Shown here: positions 1-6,724 of the stretch, piece after piece
Layout: each line of letters opens with the position of its first letter
Position numbering within the stretch: position 1 is the first letter of the stretch
Assembly: GCA_036244975.1 (NCBI GenBank)
Contig: BTTE01000056.1
Span: 1-17,808 of the forward strand
DNA: 17,808 bases
Direction of reading: 5' to 3'
From: Sulfidibacterium sp036244975
GTDB taxonomy: Bacteria > Bacteroidota > Bacteroidia > Bacteroidales > F082
Notes under the pieces: model-generated
What the model saw: only the letters and a program-made list of their open reading frames with translations
Told to the model about the DNA's origin: nothing
Databases searched by the model: none
Made by a program: the position numbers and the translations under genes

Positions 1-87
1 CTCCTCTGATCCCAATCTCATAACCCCTCATTACTGAAGCATCAGGCGTTTCCCGGCTCCCGTATTACTCAAATCCTCTATGTACAT
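1..87 (-). other. Possible leader with 18-codon upstream ORF
   Basis: Downstream of the promoter match, a minus-strand ATG at 85-87 opens 18 codons (beginning MYIEDLSNTG) and closes with TAA at 31-33, followed at once by TGA. The TAA overlaps another ATG (29-31) as TAATG, and that second frame stays open to the window edge (MRGYEIGIRG). A second possible ATG lies at 19-21. The layout could be a leader peptide coupled to a downstream gene, or simply chance frames in a 5' untranslated region. I do not recognise either peptide, and the gene they would serve is outside the window. Confidence 0.2.
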
Positions 88-106
88 TCCCCTAAATTTA
101 GAGCGG

Positions 107-136
107 CAAAAGTAAAAAAAAATCCATTCTTACAAA
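107..136 (-). promoter_or_regulatory. Bacteroidota-type promoter reading left
   Basis: On the minus strand, TACTTTTG followed by C (plus-strand 114 to 106) matches the TAnnTTTG -7 element used by the Bacteroidota primary sigma factor. A TTTG -33 element sits at 136-133, with 18 bases between them. Transcription would start near position 100 and leave the window on the left. It lies beyond the operon terminator, so it should drive the next transcription unit. The match is exact for both core elements, but the region is A/T-rich, so a chance hit remains possible. Confidence 0.55.
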
Positions 137-137
137 T

Positions 138-215
138 GCTTTTCGAAACTTTTTTCAAAGTAATTTTTAGATGATTGGCTCTCCGCAATATAGGTGATAA
201 ATTTTTTCGAAAAGC
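138..215. repeat. Inverted repeat pair around TTTCGAAA palindromes
   Basis: GCTTTTCGAAA at 138-148 and TTTCGAAAAGC at 205-215 are perfect 11-base inverted copies. Each contains the self-complementary core TTTCGAAA (141-148 and 205-212). The cores are 64 bases apart, close to six helical turns, and the first sits directly upstream of the -33 element of the promoter at 107-136. This would suit a regulator binding site pair, but no regulator is visible and A/T-rich sequence makes such matches easier by chance. Confidence 0.35.
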
Positions 216-292
216 TGGAATTAATAACACGTTAGAGACGCAGCTATAAGCAACATACTAAAAAGTAACAAGTAACAAGCCCGATAAAATAT

Positions 293-340
293 CTCATAAA
301 AAAATGGGCATTGGCAAAGTCAACACCCATTTTTTATGAG
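293..340 (-). terminator. Intrinsic terminator of the superoperon
   Basis: On the minus strand the sequence forms a hairpin with stem TGGGTGTTG pairing with CAATGCCCA (two G-U wobbles) around a 7-base loop ACTTTGC, followed by a run of seven T. A-rich sequence before the stem pairs with the T-run, and CTCAT/ATGAG extends the pairing further, so the arms are symmetrical apart from one extra A. It starts 11 bases after the rplQ stop codon, where the operon should end. The symmetry means it could also stop transcription coming from the left. Confidence 0.9.
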
Positions 341-351
341 GAGACATCCTT

Positions 352-1050
352 CTACTTCTTTGGCTCTTCTCCTTTATCCTCTTTATTTTCTTCTTTGGTT
401 TCGGCGATTTTTTCTTCTTTTTTGGCTTCTGTCTTTTTTTCAGCAGCAGGCTCTTCTTTCTTGGCTTCAGCTTCGGGAGCTTCTTCTTTTTTCACTTCCT
501 CGGCTTTTTCAGCCTTGGGAGCCTCCTCTTTCACTTCAACTTCGGGAGCTTCTTTTGCTTCGGCTTTTGCCTTTTTGGCAACAGGAGAAGCCGTTTTGGC
601 AGCAACTTCAGTACCGGCAGCTTTTTTCTTGCCTCCCCGACGCCGTCTTGATGTTTTAGCTTTTGAAGTTGATTTTTCAGCAAGCAGGGTTTCGTTAAAA
701 TCAACCAGCTCCATCATAGCCATATCTGCATTATCACCCAGACGATTTCCCAATTTAATAATCCGGGTATAACCACCGGGACGGTCGCTCACTTTTTTTG
801 CAATCTCACGAAAAAGCTCGGTTACAGCTTCTTTGCTCTGCAAATAGCTAAATACGACTCTGCGCGAATGAGTTGTGTCGTCTTTTGACTTGGTAATCAA
901 CGGTTCGACATAACTTCTGAGAGCTTTAGCCTTAGCCACTGTTGTGGTGATTCTTTTATGTAATAACAGGGAAGTGGCCATATTTGACAACATTGCTTTC
1001 CGGTGTGAGCTGGTTCTTCCGAGATGATTAAAACTCTTTCTGTGTCTCAT
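352..1050 (-). CDS. rplQ: 50S ribosomal protein L17 with long charged tail
   Basis: L17 binds 23S rRNA near the exit of the nascent-chain tunnel. Residues 1-122 are the normal L17 core (MRHRKSFNHLGRTSSHRKAM start, KSKDDTTHSRR, DRPGGYTRIIKLGNRLGD near 89-106). The E. coli protein is about 127 residues. Here the chain continues to 232: a basic patch SRRRRGGKKK at 134-143 and then about 85 residues made almost only of Lys, Glu, Ala, Pro and Val, with an imperfect 23-residue repeat (166-188 and 189-211). The tail should be disordered or helical and exposed. The gene is the last in the operon, 5 bases after rpoA; AAGGA inside the end of rpoA stands 9 bases before the start. The terminator follows 11 bases downstream. 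Confidence 0.97.
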   Translation of the reverse strand: MRHRKSFNHLGRTSSHRKAMLSNMATSLLLHKRITTTVAKAKALRSYVEPLITKSKDDTTHSRRVVFSYLQSKEAVTELFREIAKKVSDRPGGYTRIIKLGNRLGDNADMAMMELVDFNETLLAEKSTSKAKTSRRRRGGKKKAAGTEVAAKTASPVAKKAKAEAKEAPEVEVKEEAPKAEKAEEVKKEEAPEAEAKKEEPAAEKKTEAKKEEKIAETKEENKEDKGEEPKK

Positions 1051-1055
1051 TATTC

Positions 1056-2048
1056 TTAGTCCTTATCTAATTTATATTTTGCAATATTCATTCCAAACTC
1101 CAGGTTCTTCGACTCAACCAGTTGCTCCAGTTCGGTTAAAGATTTCTTTCCAAAATTCCTGAATTTCAACAAATCGCTTTTATTATAGGAAACCAAATCG
1201 CCGAGCGTATCCACGTCAGCAGCTTTCAAACAGTTAAGAGCCCTGACAGAGAGATCCATGTCAACCAATTTGGTTTTAAGCAACTGGCGAATATGCAGCG
1301 TTCCTTCATCAAATTCTTCCGAAATGGATTTTTCTTCTGCATCCATAGAAATTTTCTCGTCAGAGAAGAGCATAAAGTGCTGAATCAGAATCTTTGCTGA
1401 TTCTTTCAAAGCATCCTTAGGATGGATAGAACCATCCGTTTCAATTTCCAACACCAGCTTTTCGTAGTCGGTTTTTTGTTCCACACGGTAATTATCAATA
1501 CTGTATTTCACATTTTTAATTGGCGTGTGAATAGAGTCGATAGCTATTGTTCCGAGCGTAGCTTCCGGATCTTTATTTTCTTCGGCCGGAACATATCCCC
1601 TGCCTTTGGCAATGGTAATTTCCATACTCAATTTAACGGAAGTATCAAGGTTACATATCACTTCTTCCGTATTAAGCACTTGAAAGACAGAGAGAAATTT
1701 GTTAATATCTCCGGCTTTGAACACACTCTGATCACCAATAACGATATTTACTTTTTCCGTATTCTCATCTGGTATCTGCTGTTTAAAGCGCACTTTCTTC
1801 AGGTTCAGAATAATCTCGGTAACATCCTCAATTACGCCATCAATAGAAGAGAACTCATGCACTACACCAGCAACTTTTATATTGGTAATGGCAAAGCCTT
1901 CGAGCGAGGAAAGTAAAATTCTCCGCAGGGCATTACCGATAGTGATTCCGAAACCGGGTTCGAGGGGACGAAATTCAAATACGCCTCTGTTGCCATCAGT
2001 TTCATTCATTATAACCTTGTCAGGCTTTTGAAATGCTAATATCGCCAT
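1056..2048 (-). CDS. rpoA: DNA-directed RNA polymerase subunit alpha
   Basis: The alpha subunit dimerises to start RNA polymerase assembly and contacts upstream promoter DNA and activators. At 330 residues the length is usual. The N-terminal domain carries the assembly segment GNALRRILLSSLEG (38-51). A linker near 235-250 (rich in Glu and Ser) leads to the C-terminal helix-hairpin-helix domain VRALNCLKAADVDTLGDLV, followed by LLKFRNFGKKSLTELEQLV. Arg269 sits at the place of E. coli Arg265, the key DNA-binding residue. It lies between rpsD (42-base gap, the widest in the operon) and rplQ (5-base gap). The start at 2048 gives the expected N-terminus; no Shine-Dalgarno motif is visible. Confidence 0.98.
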   Translation of the reverse strand: MAILAFQKPDKVIMNETDGNRGVFEFRPLEPGFGITIGNALRRILLSSLEGFAITNIKVAGVVHEFSSIDGVIEDVTEIILNLKKVRFKQQIPDENTEKVNIVIGDQSVFKAGDINKFLSVFQVLNTEEVICNLDTSVKLSMEITIAKGRGYVPAEENKDPEATLGTIAIDSIHTPIKNVKYSIDNYRVEQKTDYEKLVLEIETDGSIHPKDALKESAKILIQHFMLFSDEKISMDAEEKSISEEFDEGTLHIRQLLKTKLVDMDLSVRALNCLKAADVDTLGDLVSYNKSDLLKFRNFGKKSLTELEQLVESKNLEFGMNIAKYKLDKD

Positions 2049-2090
2049 AGTATCAGTTTAACTTTATTATTAAAATACCGAAGTAAAATA

Positions 2091-2696
2091 TTATTTTGAG
2101 TACAACTCAACAATGAGGTTCTCTTTTATATTTTCGGGAATCTCATCACGTTCAGGATAATTCAGAAATTTACCTTCTTTTTTTGCATCGTCCCACTCAA
2201 GCCATGAGAAGGATTTATTACCGGATGCCAGGGAGTCGGTAATTACTTCTAAATTTTTAGATTTTTCACGAACACCTACCACATCACCCGCTTTGAGTGA
2301 GTAGGAAGGAATATTCACAACTTTGCCGTTCACCGAAATATGACGGTGAGACACAAGCTGGCGGGCAGCAGCACGTGTAGGGGCAATACCCAGTCTGAAA
2401 ACGGTGTTATCGAGGCGTGCTTCGATGAGTTTCAACAGGTTCTCACCGGTAATACCCTTTTTACGTGAGGCTTTATCGAAAATATTGTGGAACTGTTTTT
2501 CAAGAATACCATAAGTGTATTTTGCTTTTTGTTTTTCCTGTAACTGTATTCCGTATTCCGATTGTTTTTTCCGCCTTCTCATCTGTCCATGTTGTCCCGG
2601 TGCATAATTCTTTTTCTCGAGATATTTATCCGCACCGAAAATAGGGTCGTTAAATTTACGTGCAATTTTTGATTTTGGGCCAATATATCTTGCCAT
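2091..2696 (-). CDS. rpsD: 30S ribosomal protein S4, zinc-free type
   Basis: S4 is a primary 16S rRNA binding protein that starts small-subunit assembly and lines the mRNA entry path. The 201-residue length is usual. The S4 RNA-binding domain runs about 91-150 (IEARLDNTVFRLGIAPTRAA, then QLVSHRHISVNGKVVNIP). The N-terminal region that holds a Cys4 zinc site in some bacteria has no cysteine here; the whole protein is cysteine-free. In E. coli S4 is the translational repressor of the alpha operon, acting on a structure before rpsM; no such structure was recognised here. It lies 34 bases after rpsK and 42 before rpoA. Confidence 0.98.
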   Translation of the reverse strand: MARYIGPKSKIARKFNDPIFGADKYLEKKNYAPGQHGQMRRRKKQSEYGIQLQEKQKAKYTYGILEKQFHNIFDKASRKKGITGENLLKLIEARLDNTVFRLGIAPTRAAARQLVSHRHISVNGKVVNIPSYSLKAGDVVGVREKSKNLEVITDSLASGNKSFSWLEWDDAKKEGKFLNYPERDEIPENIKENLIVELYSK

Positions 2697-2730
2697 GATC
2701 TATTAATTTGTCTGTTTCGAATATTAGAAA

Positions 2731-3120
2731 TTAAACTCTTCTTCTTTTTGGGGGACGGCAACCATTGTGAGGCATGGGAGTAACATCAACAATTTCCATC
2801 ACCGAAATTCCCGAAGAATTAATGGTTCTGATAGCTGATTCGCGACCGGCTCCGGGTCCTTTCACATAAACTTTTACTTTACGCAAGCCCAGGCCGTAAG
2901 CTATTTTAGCACAATCTTCGGCGGACATTTGAGCCGCATAGGGAGTGTTTTTTTTAGAACCCCTGAATCCCATTTTTCCCGAAGAAGACCATGAAATAAC
3001 CTGGCCTGAATCGTTTGTTAACGAGATAATAATGTTATTAAACGTAGCCTGGATATACGCCCTGCCTACAGGGTCAACTTTGACTACTCTTTTTTTTGTA
3101 CTTCTGGTCCTTTTTGCCAT
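2731..3120 (-). CDS. rpsK: 30S ribosomal protein S11
   Basis: S11 sits on the platform of the small subunit and contacts 16S rRNA near the mRNA exit. The 129-residue protein has the family core (PVGRAYIQATFNNIIISLTND, GLGLRKVKVYVKGPGAGRESAIR) and the conserved end PHNGCRPPKRRRV. Asn119 followed by Gly corresponds to the position that becomes isoaspartate in E. coli S11. The start at 3120 gives the standard MAKR N-terminus. It lies in the usual S13-S11-S4-alpha-L17 order, 36 bases after rpsM. Confidence 0.98.
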   Translation of the reverse strand: MAKRTRSTKKRVVKVDPVGRAYIQATFNNIIISLTNDSGQVISWSSSGKMGFRGSKKNTPYAAQMSAEDCAKIAYGLGLRKVKVYVKGPGAGRESAIRTINSSGISVMEIVDVTPMPHNGCRPPKRRRV

Positions 3121-3156
3121 TTTCGTTCTATTTCGTAAAATGTATAATCCTATTTA

Positions 3157-3534
3157 TTATTTAGCGGCTTTTTTCTTATTGGCAACAGTTTTCTTACGGC
3201 CTTTACGTGTACGCGCGTTGTTTTTAGTCTTCTGACCGCGCAAAGGAAGCCCGATACGATGACGAATTCCGCGATATGTACCAATATCCATCAGACGTTT
3301 GATATTTATCTGAATTTCAGAACGTAATTCGCCTTCAACTTTAAAGCTATCGCCAATGATAGTACGAACTCTGTTTTGTTCATCGTCGTCCCAATCCTGA
3401 ACTTTCTTATTCCAGTCGATACCGGCTTCGGTTAAAATTTTCTGAGCAGTGCTCTTCCCAATTCCATAAATGTAGGTTAAACCTATTTCACCTCTTTTAT
3501 TTTGGGGAATATCAACTCCAGCAATTCTTGCCAT
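3157..3534 (-). CDS. rpsM: 30S ribosomal protein S13
   Basis: S13 is in the head of the small subunit and contacts the P-site tRNA and the large subunit bridge. The 125-residue sequence opens with MARIAGVDIPQNKRGEIGLT and has the helix-turn region YIYGIGKSTAQKIL, the signature RLMDIGTYRGIRHRIGLPLRGQKT, and a very basic end (NARTRKGRKKTVANKKKAAK) that should reach toward tRNA. It is 29 bases after rpmJ, the first gene of the alpha part of the operon. Confidence 0.98.
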   Translation of the reverse strand: MARIAGVDIPQNKRGEIGLTYIYGIGKSTAQKILTEAGIDWNKKVQDWDDDEQNRVRTIIGDSFKVEGELRSEIQINIKRLMDIGTYRGIRHRIGLPLRGQKTKNNARTRKGRKKTVANKKKAAK

Positions 3535-3563
3535 AATTCTTGTTATTTATTGTTATAAAAGGA

Positions 3564-3680
3564 TTAACCTTGTCTTTGTTTATACTTTGGATTTTTCTTG
3601 TTAATAATATACAACTTCCCTTTTCGACGGACTAACTTGTCTTCGGGACTTCTCTTTTTAATCGATGCGCGTATTTTCAT
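3564..3680 (-). CDS. rpmJ: 50S ribosomal protein L36, zinc-free type
   Basis: This 38-residue gene was translated by eye on the minus strand: it starts MKIRASIKKRSPEDKLVRRK, and ends NPKYKQRQG before TAA at 3564-3566. The length, the MK(I/V)RASIKK start and the KQRQG end are diagnostic for L36. The usual zinc ligands are gone: where E. coli has LCRNCK this protein has RSPEDK, the third Cys is Asn, and the His is Tyr, so it is the form that needs no zinc. It lies 7 bases after infA and 29 before rpsM, the standard position for rpmJ. Confidence 0.97.
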   Translation of the reverse strand: MKIRASIKKRSPEDKLVRRKGKLYIINKKNPKYKQRQG

Positions 3681-3687
3681 GATGCAA

Positions 3688-3906
3688 TTATTTATATCTA
3701 AATGTTATTCTGCCTTTCGTTAAATCATAAGGAGACATCTCCAGTTTTACTCTGTCGCCCGGTAATATTTTTATATAATGCATACGCATTTTACCGGAAA
3801 TATGTGCGATAATGGTGTGTCCGTTTTCCAACTCTACACGAAACATAGCGTTACCCAACGACTCAATTACCGTACCATCTTGTTCTATCGACTGTTGTTT
3901 TGCCAT
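3688..3906 (-). CDS. infA: Translation initiation factor IF-1
   Basis: IF-1 occupies the A site of the 30S subunit during initiation and supports IF-2 and IF-3. The 72-residue chain is exactly the usual length and is one S1-like OB fold: GTVIESLGNAMFRVELENGH, HISGKMRMHYIKILPGDRVKLEMSPYDLTKGRITFRYK. The start at 3906 gives MAKQQSIEQDG, a typical N-terminus. It is 7 bases after map and 7 before rpmJ, so the three genes should be translated from the same message in series. Confidence 0.98.
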   Translation of the reverse strand: MAKQQSIEQDGTVIESLGNAMFRVELENGHTIIAHISGKMRMHYIKILPGDRVKLEMSPYDLTKGRITFRYK

Positions 3907-3913
3907 AAAATGA

Positions 3914-4690
3914 CTATTTTTTATTTAAAACTTTCTCTATCTCCTCAAAACTTGATAAGATATCCGCTTTACCATTCCTAATGGCCACGTCATGCTCAAA
4001 GTGGGCAGAAGGTCTTCTATCCGTTGTCCGGATGGTCCATCCATCAGTATCCTGATAAATTTCTTTCACCCCGAGGTTAATCATGGGTTCAATGGCAATA
4101 CACATTCCAACTCTCAATTTCGGACCTGTACCTCTTTTACCGTAATTAGGTACTTCGGGTTCTTCGTGCAAATTTCTGCCAACACCATGACCTACCAGGT
4201 CTCTTACCACCGAATAGCCAAAACCCTCCACATAAGTTTGGACGGCATAACCTATATCTCTGACCCGTTTTCCGGCTACTGCCTGTTCAATTCCGAGGTA
4301 GAGCGATTGTTTTGTGCGTTCGAGAAGCAACAAAACTTCATCATCCACTTCGCCAACAGGAAAAGTATAAGCGGAGTCGCCGTAAAAACCGTTCCAAATG
4401 GTGCCGCAATCAACGGAAACAATATCACCATCTTTCAGCTCGGTTTCATCCGGAATACCATGTACTACTGCATCATTCACAGAGACACAAAGTGTTGCCG
4501 GAAAACCGCCATACCCTTTAAAGCCGGACACTGCGCCATTATCTCTGATAAACTCTTCCGCAATCCTGTCCAGCGTAATGGTTTTAACCCCGGGCCGGAT
4601 AATTTTGCCTACTTCGGCAAGTGTTTTCCCAACAAGTAAAGAACTGTGTCTTTGTATTTCTATTTCTTCGTTTGTTTTAATCTGTATCAT
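3914..4690 (-). CDS. map: Type I methionine aminopeptidase
   Basis: This enzyme removes the initiator methionine from nascent proteins in the cytoplasm. The 258-residue chain has the pita-bread fold motifs and all five metal ligands: Asp94 (VSVDCGT), Asp105 (YGDSAYTF), His168 (DLVGHGVG), Glu201 (CIAIEPMINLG) and Glu232 (FEHDVAI). His78 (VVHGIP) and His175 (NLHEEP) match the catalytic and substrate-contacting histidines. The length suits a type I enzyme without an N-terminal extension. It follows secY by 11 bases; adk, which often stands between them in other phyla, is absent. ATG at 4690 gives the expected N-terminus MIQIKTNEEI. Confidence 0.97.
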   Translation of the reverse strand: MIQIKTNEEIEIQRHSSLLVGKTLAEVGKIIRPGVKTITLDRIAEEFIRDNGAVSGFKGYGGFPATLCVSVNDAVVHGIPDETELKDGDIVSVDCGTIWNGFYGDSAYTFPVGEVDDEVLLLLERTKQSLYLGIEQAVAGKRVRDIGYAVQTYVEGFGYSVVRDLVGHGVGRNLHEEPEVPNYGKRGTGPKLRVGMCIAIEPMINLGVKEIYQDTDGWTIRTTDRRPSAHFEHDVAIRNGKADILSSFEEIEKVLNKK

Positions 4691-4701
4691 TCGAAGAAAA
4701 G

Positions 4702-6063
4702 TTACATCCCGCCAAATGCCGATGGTCTTCCCTTAATTCTCCCTGATTTAGTCAAACCATCGTAGTGTCGCATTAACAAATAACTTTCGACTTGCTGCAA
4801 GGTATCTAACACGACACCGACAAGAATCAAAAGTGACGTGCCGCCATAAAAAGCAGCAAAACCGCTGTTAACACCAATCAGTCGGGCAAACACTGGCAAA
4901 ACAGCAATCAAACCGAGGAAAATGGACCCCGGAAGTGTAATCCTCGACAAAATATTATCAAGATAATCAGCAGTTCTACGTCCGGGTTTCACACCGGGGA
5001 TAAACCCGCCGTTTTTCTTAAGATCTTCCGCCATTTGGTTAGGATTAATGGTAATTGCCGTATAGAAATAGGTAAACAGTATAACCATTATAAAGAAAGT
5101 AAAGTTATACCATATACCGTTAAAATCGGTAAAGGCGGCAGCGAAACCGCTCAGTGCACTATTAGAGGCAAAACCAACCAGCGTAAGGGGAAGAAACATG
5201 ATTGCCTGAGCAAAAATGATGGGCATAACGCCTGCAGCATTCACTTTCAAAGGCAAATACTGACGCACACCGCCATATTGTTTGTTGCCCACGATTCTTT
5301 TAGCATATTGTACCGGCACCTTTCGTGTACCCTGCACCAGCAGAATGGTAAACAAAATAACCAGCACCAACATGAGCAATTCGAGGAGGAAGTAAACCAT
5401 TCCGCCATTGGTTTCAACAATACGTGAAACAAATTCCTGAAACAAAGCAGCGGGCAAACGGGCAATGATACCAATCATAATGATAAGAGAAATTCCATTT
5501 CCGACCCCCTTATCGGTAATCTTTTCACCAAGCCACATTACGAATAACGTCCCCGAAATAAGAATAATGGTTGAGGACACCCAGAAAGAAACCGGAGGAC
5601 TGGTAACAGCAGCACTAAAAGGTGTAATTGCCACCGGGGGCACCTGGGAAACCAGGTTGGCAATATAGGCCGGTGCCTGAAAAGTAACGATAGCCACCGT
5701 TAAGTACCGGGTAATCTGGTTAATTTTTCTCGTCCCGCTTTCCCCTTCACGCTGTAACCGCTGAAAATAGGGAATTGCCATACCGAGCAACTGGATGACA
5801 ATAGAAGCGGAAATATAAGGCATAATACCCAATGCAAAAATAGAAGCATTGGAAAACGCACCGCCCGAAAACATATTCAAAAGACCCATGAGTCCCTTAC
5901 TGCCCTGATTTTGCAGGTTTGTAAGCATATTCGGGTCAACCCCGGGGAGTACAACATACGAACCGAGGCGGTAAATCAGGATAATTCCCAACGTATAAAG
6001 AATACGTTTGCGGAGTTCCTCAATCTTGTAAATATTTCTTATGGTCTCGATAAATTTTTTCAT
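4702..6063 (-). CDS. secY: Protein translocase subunit SecY
   Basis: SecY is the pore of the SecYEG channel in the inner membrane. The 453-residue protein shows ten hydrophobic segments, roughly 21-40, 75-95, 118-138, 160-178, 188-205, 222-245, 275-298, 318-340, 377-397 and 401-425. The plug region GLLNMFSGGAFSNASIFALG lies near 60-80. The cytosolic loop NGGFIPGVKPGRRTADYLD (351-369) carries Lys359 where E. coli has Arg357, a residue important for SecA-driven export. It starts 6 bases after rplO and is followed by map. An out-of-frame ATG just upstream reads only ATG GGA TGA. Confidence 0.98.
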   Translation of the reverse strand: MKKFIETIRNIYKIEELRKRILYTLGIILIYRLGSYVVLPGVDPNMLTNLQNQGSKGLMGLLNMFSGGAFSNASIFALGIMPYISASIVIQLLGMAIPYFQRLQREGESGTRKINQITRYLTVAIVTFQAPAYIANLVSQVPPVAITPFSAAVTSPPVSFWVSSTIILISGTLFVMWLGEKITDKGVGNGISLIIMIGIIARLPAALFQEFVSRIVETNGGMVYFLLELLMLVLVILFTILLVQGTRKVPVQYAKRIVGNKQYGGVRQYLPLKVNAAGVMPIIFAQAIMFLPLTLVGFASNSALSGFAAAFTDFNGIWYNFTFFIMVILFTYFYTAITINPNQMAEDLKKNGGFIPGVKPGRRTADYLDNILSRITLPGSIFLGLIAVLPVFARLIGVNSGFAAFYGGTSLLILVGVVLDTLQQVESYLLMRHYDGLTKSGRIKGRPSAFGGM

Positions 6064-6069
6064 CCCATG

Positions 6070-6516
6070 TTAAATTATATTGGCTTGGCCTCCTTGCGTT
6101 TCAATAGCTGCTTTTGCGGATTTGGTGAAAGCATGAGCCGAAACTTCGAGTTTGGCTTTCAGTTCTCCACGTCCCAAAATTTTAATTAAATCGTTTTTGG
6201 ATACCAGTCCGTTTTCGATCAAAACAGCCTGATCGACAACCGTAACTTTTTTATCATCCACAAGTTGTTGCAGTGTATCGAGGTTGATACCCTGATACTC
6301 TTTACGGTTTATATTTTTAAAACCAAATTTCGGAACACGTCTGAACAGCGGCATCTGGCCACCTTCAAAACCGCTTTTTCTTTTAAAACCGGATCTGGAC
6401 TGAGCCCCTTTATGGCCTCTTGTAGAAGTGCCGCCCCTACCGGAGCCCTGACCTCTGCCAATTCTTTTTTTGTTCTTTACGGAACCTTTAGCCGGTTTAA
6501 GATTACTTAAATCCAT
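6070..6516 (-). CDS. rplO: 50S ribosomal protein L15
   Basis: L15 is a late-assembly 23S rRNA binding protein of the large subunit. The 148-residue length is usual. The N-terminal arm is long, basic and glycine-rich (KRIGRGQGSGRGGTSTRGHK, 18-37), followed by the globular C-terminal domain ending in ELKAKLEVSAHAFTKSAKAAIE. AGGGG on the minus strand (6527-6523) stands 6 bases before the start, a weak Shine-Dalgarno match. It is 14 bases after rpmD and 6 before secY. Confidence 0.98.
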   Translation of the reverse strand: MDLSNLKPAKGSVKNKKRIGRGQGSGRGGTSTRGHKGAQSRSGFKRKSGFEGGQMPLFRRVPKFGFKNINRKEYQGINLDTLQQLVDDKKVTVVDQAVLIENGLVSKNDLIKILGRGELKAKLEVSAHAFTKSAKAAIETQGGQANII

Positions 6517-6530
6517 CTTTTTCCCCTATT

Positions 6531-6710
6531 TTAAATTTCTTCAACCTTCAATAAATGTTTCACTTTCTCAATCATTCCCAAAACCTGAGGACTGGCTTCC
6601 ACCTCTCTGGGACGGTTCAGTTTCGTCAGCCCGAGGGCAACGAGTGTTTTTTTCTGTCGCGAAGGCCTGTTGATGGCGCTTCTCACTTGTGTAATTTTCA
6701 GCTTTGTCAT
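6531..6710 (-). CDS. rpmD: 50S ribosomal protein L30
   Basis: This 59-residue gene was translated by eye: ATG at 6708-6710, stop TAA at 6531-6533. The sequence begins MTKLKITQVRSAINRPSRQK and continues with TLVALGLTKLNRPREVEAS, which is the L30 core (a short ferredoxin-like fold with the LGL-K-R pattern). L30 binds 23S rRNA on the large subunit. It lies between rpsE (12 bases) and rplO (14 bases), its standard place in the spc order. AGGAG at 6724-6720 gives it a clear Shine-Dalgarno-like site. Confidence 0.97.
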   Translation of the reverse strand: MTKLKITQVRSAINRPSRQKKTLVALGLTKLNRPREVEASPQVLGMIEKVKHLLKVEEI

Positions 6711-6719
6711 CTTTGTTTG

Positions 6720-6724
6720 CTCCT
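6720..6724 (-). promoter_or_regulatory. Shine-Dalgarno-like AGGAG before rpmD
   Basis: AGGAG on the minus strand ends 9 bases before the rpmD ATG and overlaps the rpsE stop codon TAG. Most other starts in this operon have A/T-rich sequence with no such motif, so this one stands out. Confidence 0.5.

Larger units (their letters stand above)
1..351. other. Intergenic region left of rplQ
   Basis: This is the only stretch over 300 bases without a clear gene. It is A/T-rich. It holds the operon terminator (293-340), a minus-strand promoter match (107-136), a pair of TTTCGAAA palindromes (141-148 and 205-212), and a short tandem repeat AAGTAACAAGTAACAAG (263-279). Positions 1-100 look like the 5' leader of a minus-strand gene lying beyond the left edge. 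I see no tRNA, known riboswitch or long reading frame here. The plus-strand frame that crosses 311-772 is only the antisense shadow of the rplQ tail. Confidence 0.7.

Noticed and set aside
263..279. Short tandem repeat AAGTAACAAGTAACAAG
   Set aside because: Only about 2.4 copies of 7 bases in A/T-rich intergenic DNA; no array or att-like structure.
311..772. Plus-strand Ser/Phe-rich reading frames opposite the rplQ tail
   Set aside because: They are the antisense reading of GAA/AAG/GCT repeats, start partly within the terminator, and have no family resemblance.
2049..2090. Possible internal promoter in the widest gap, between rpsD and rpoA
   Set aside because: No TAnnTTTG element is present in the 42 bases on the minus strand.
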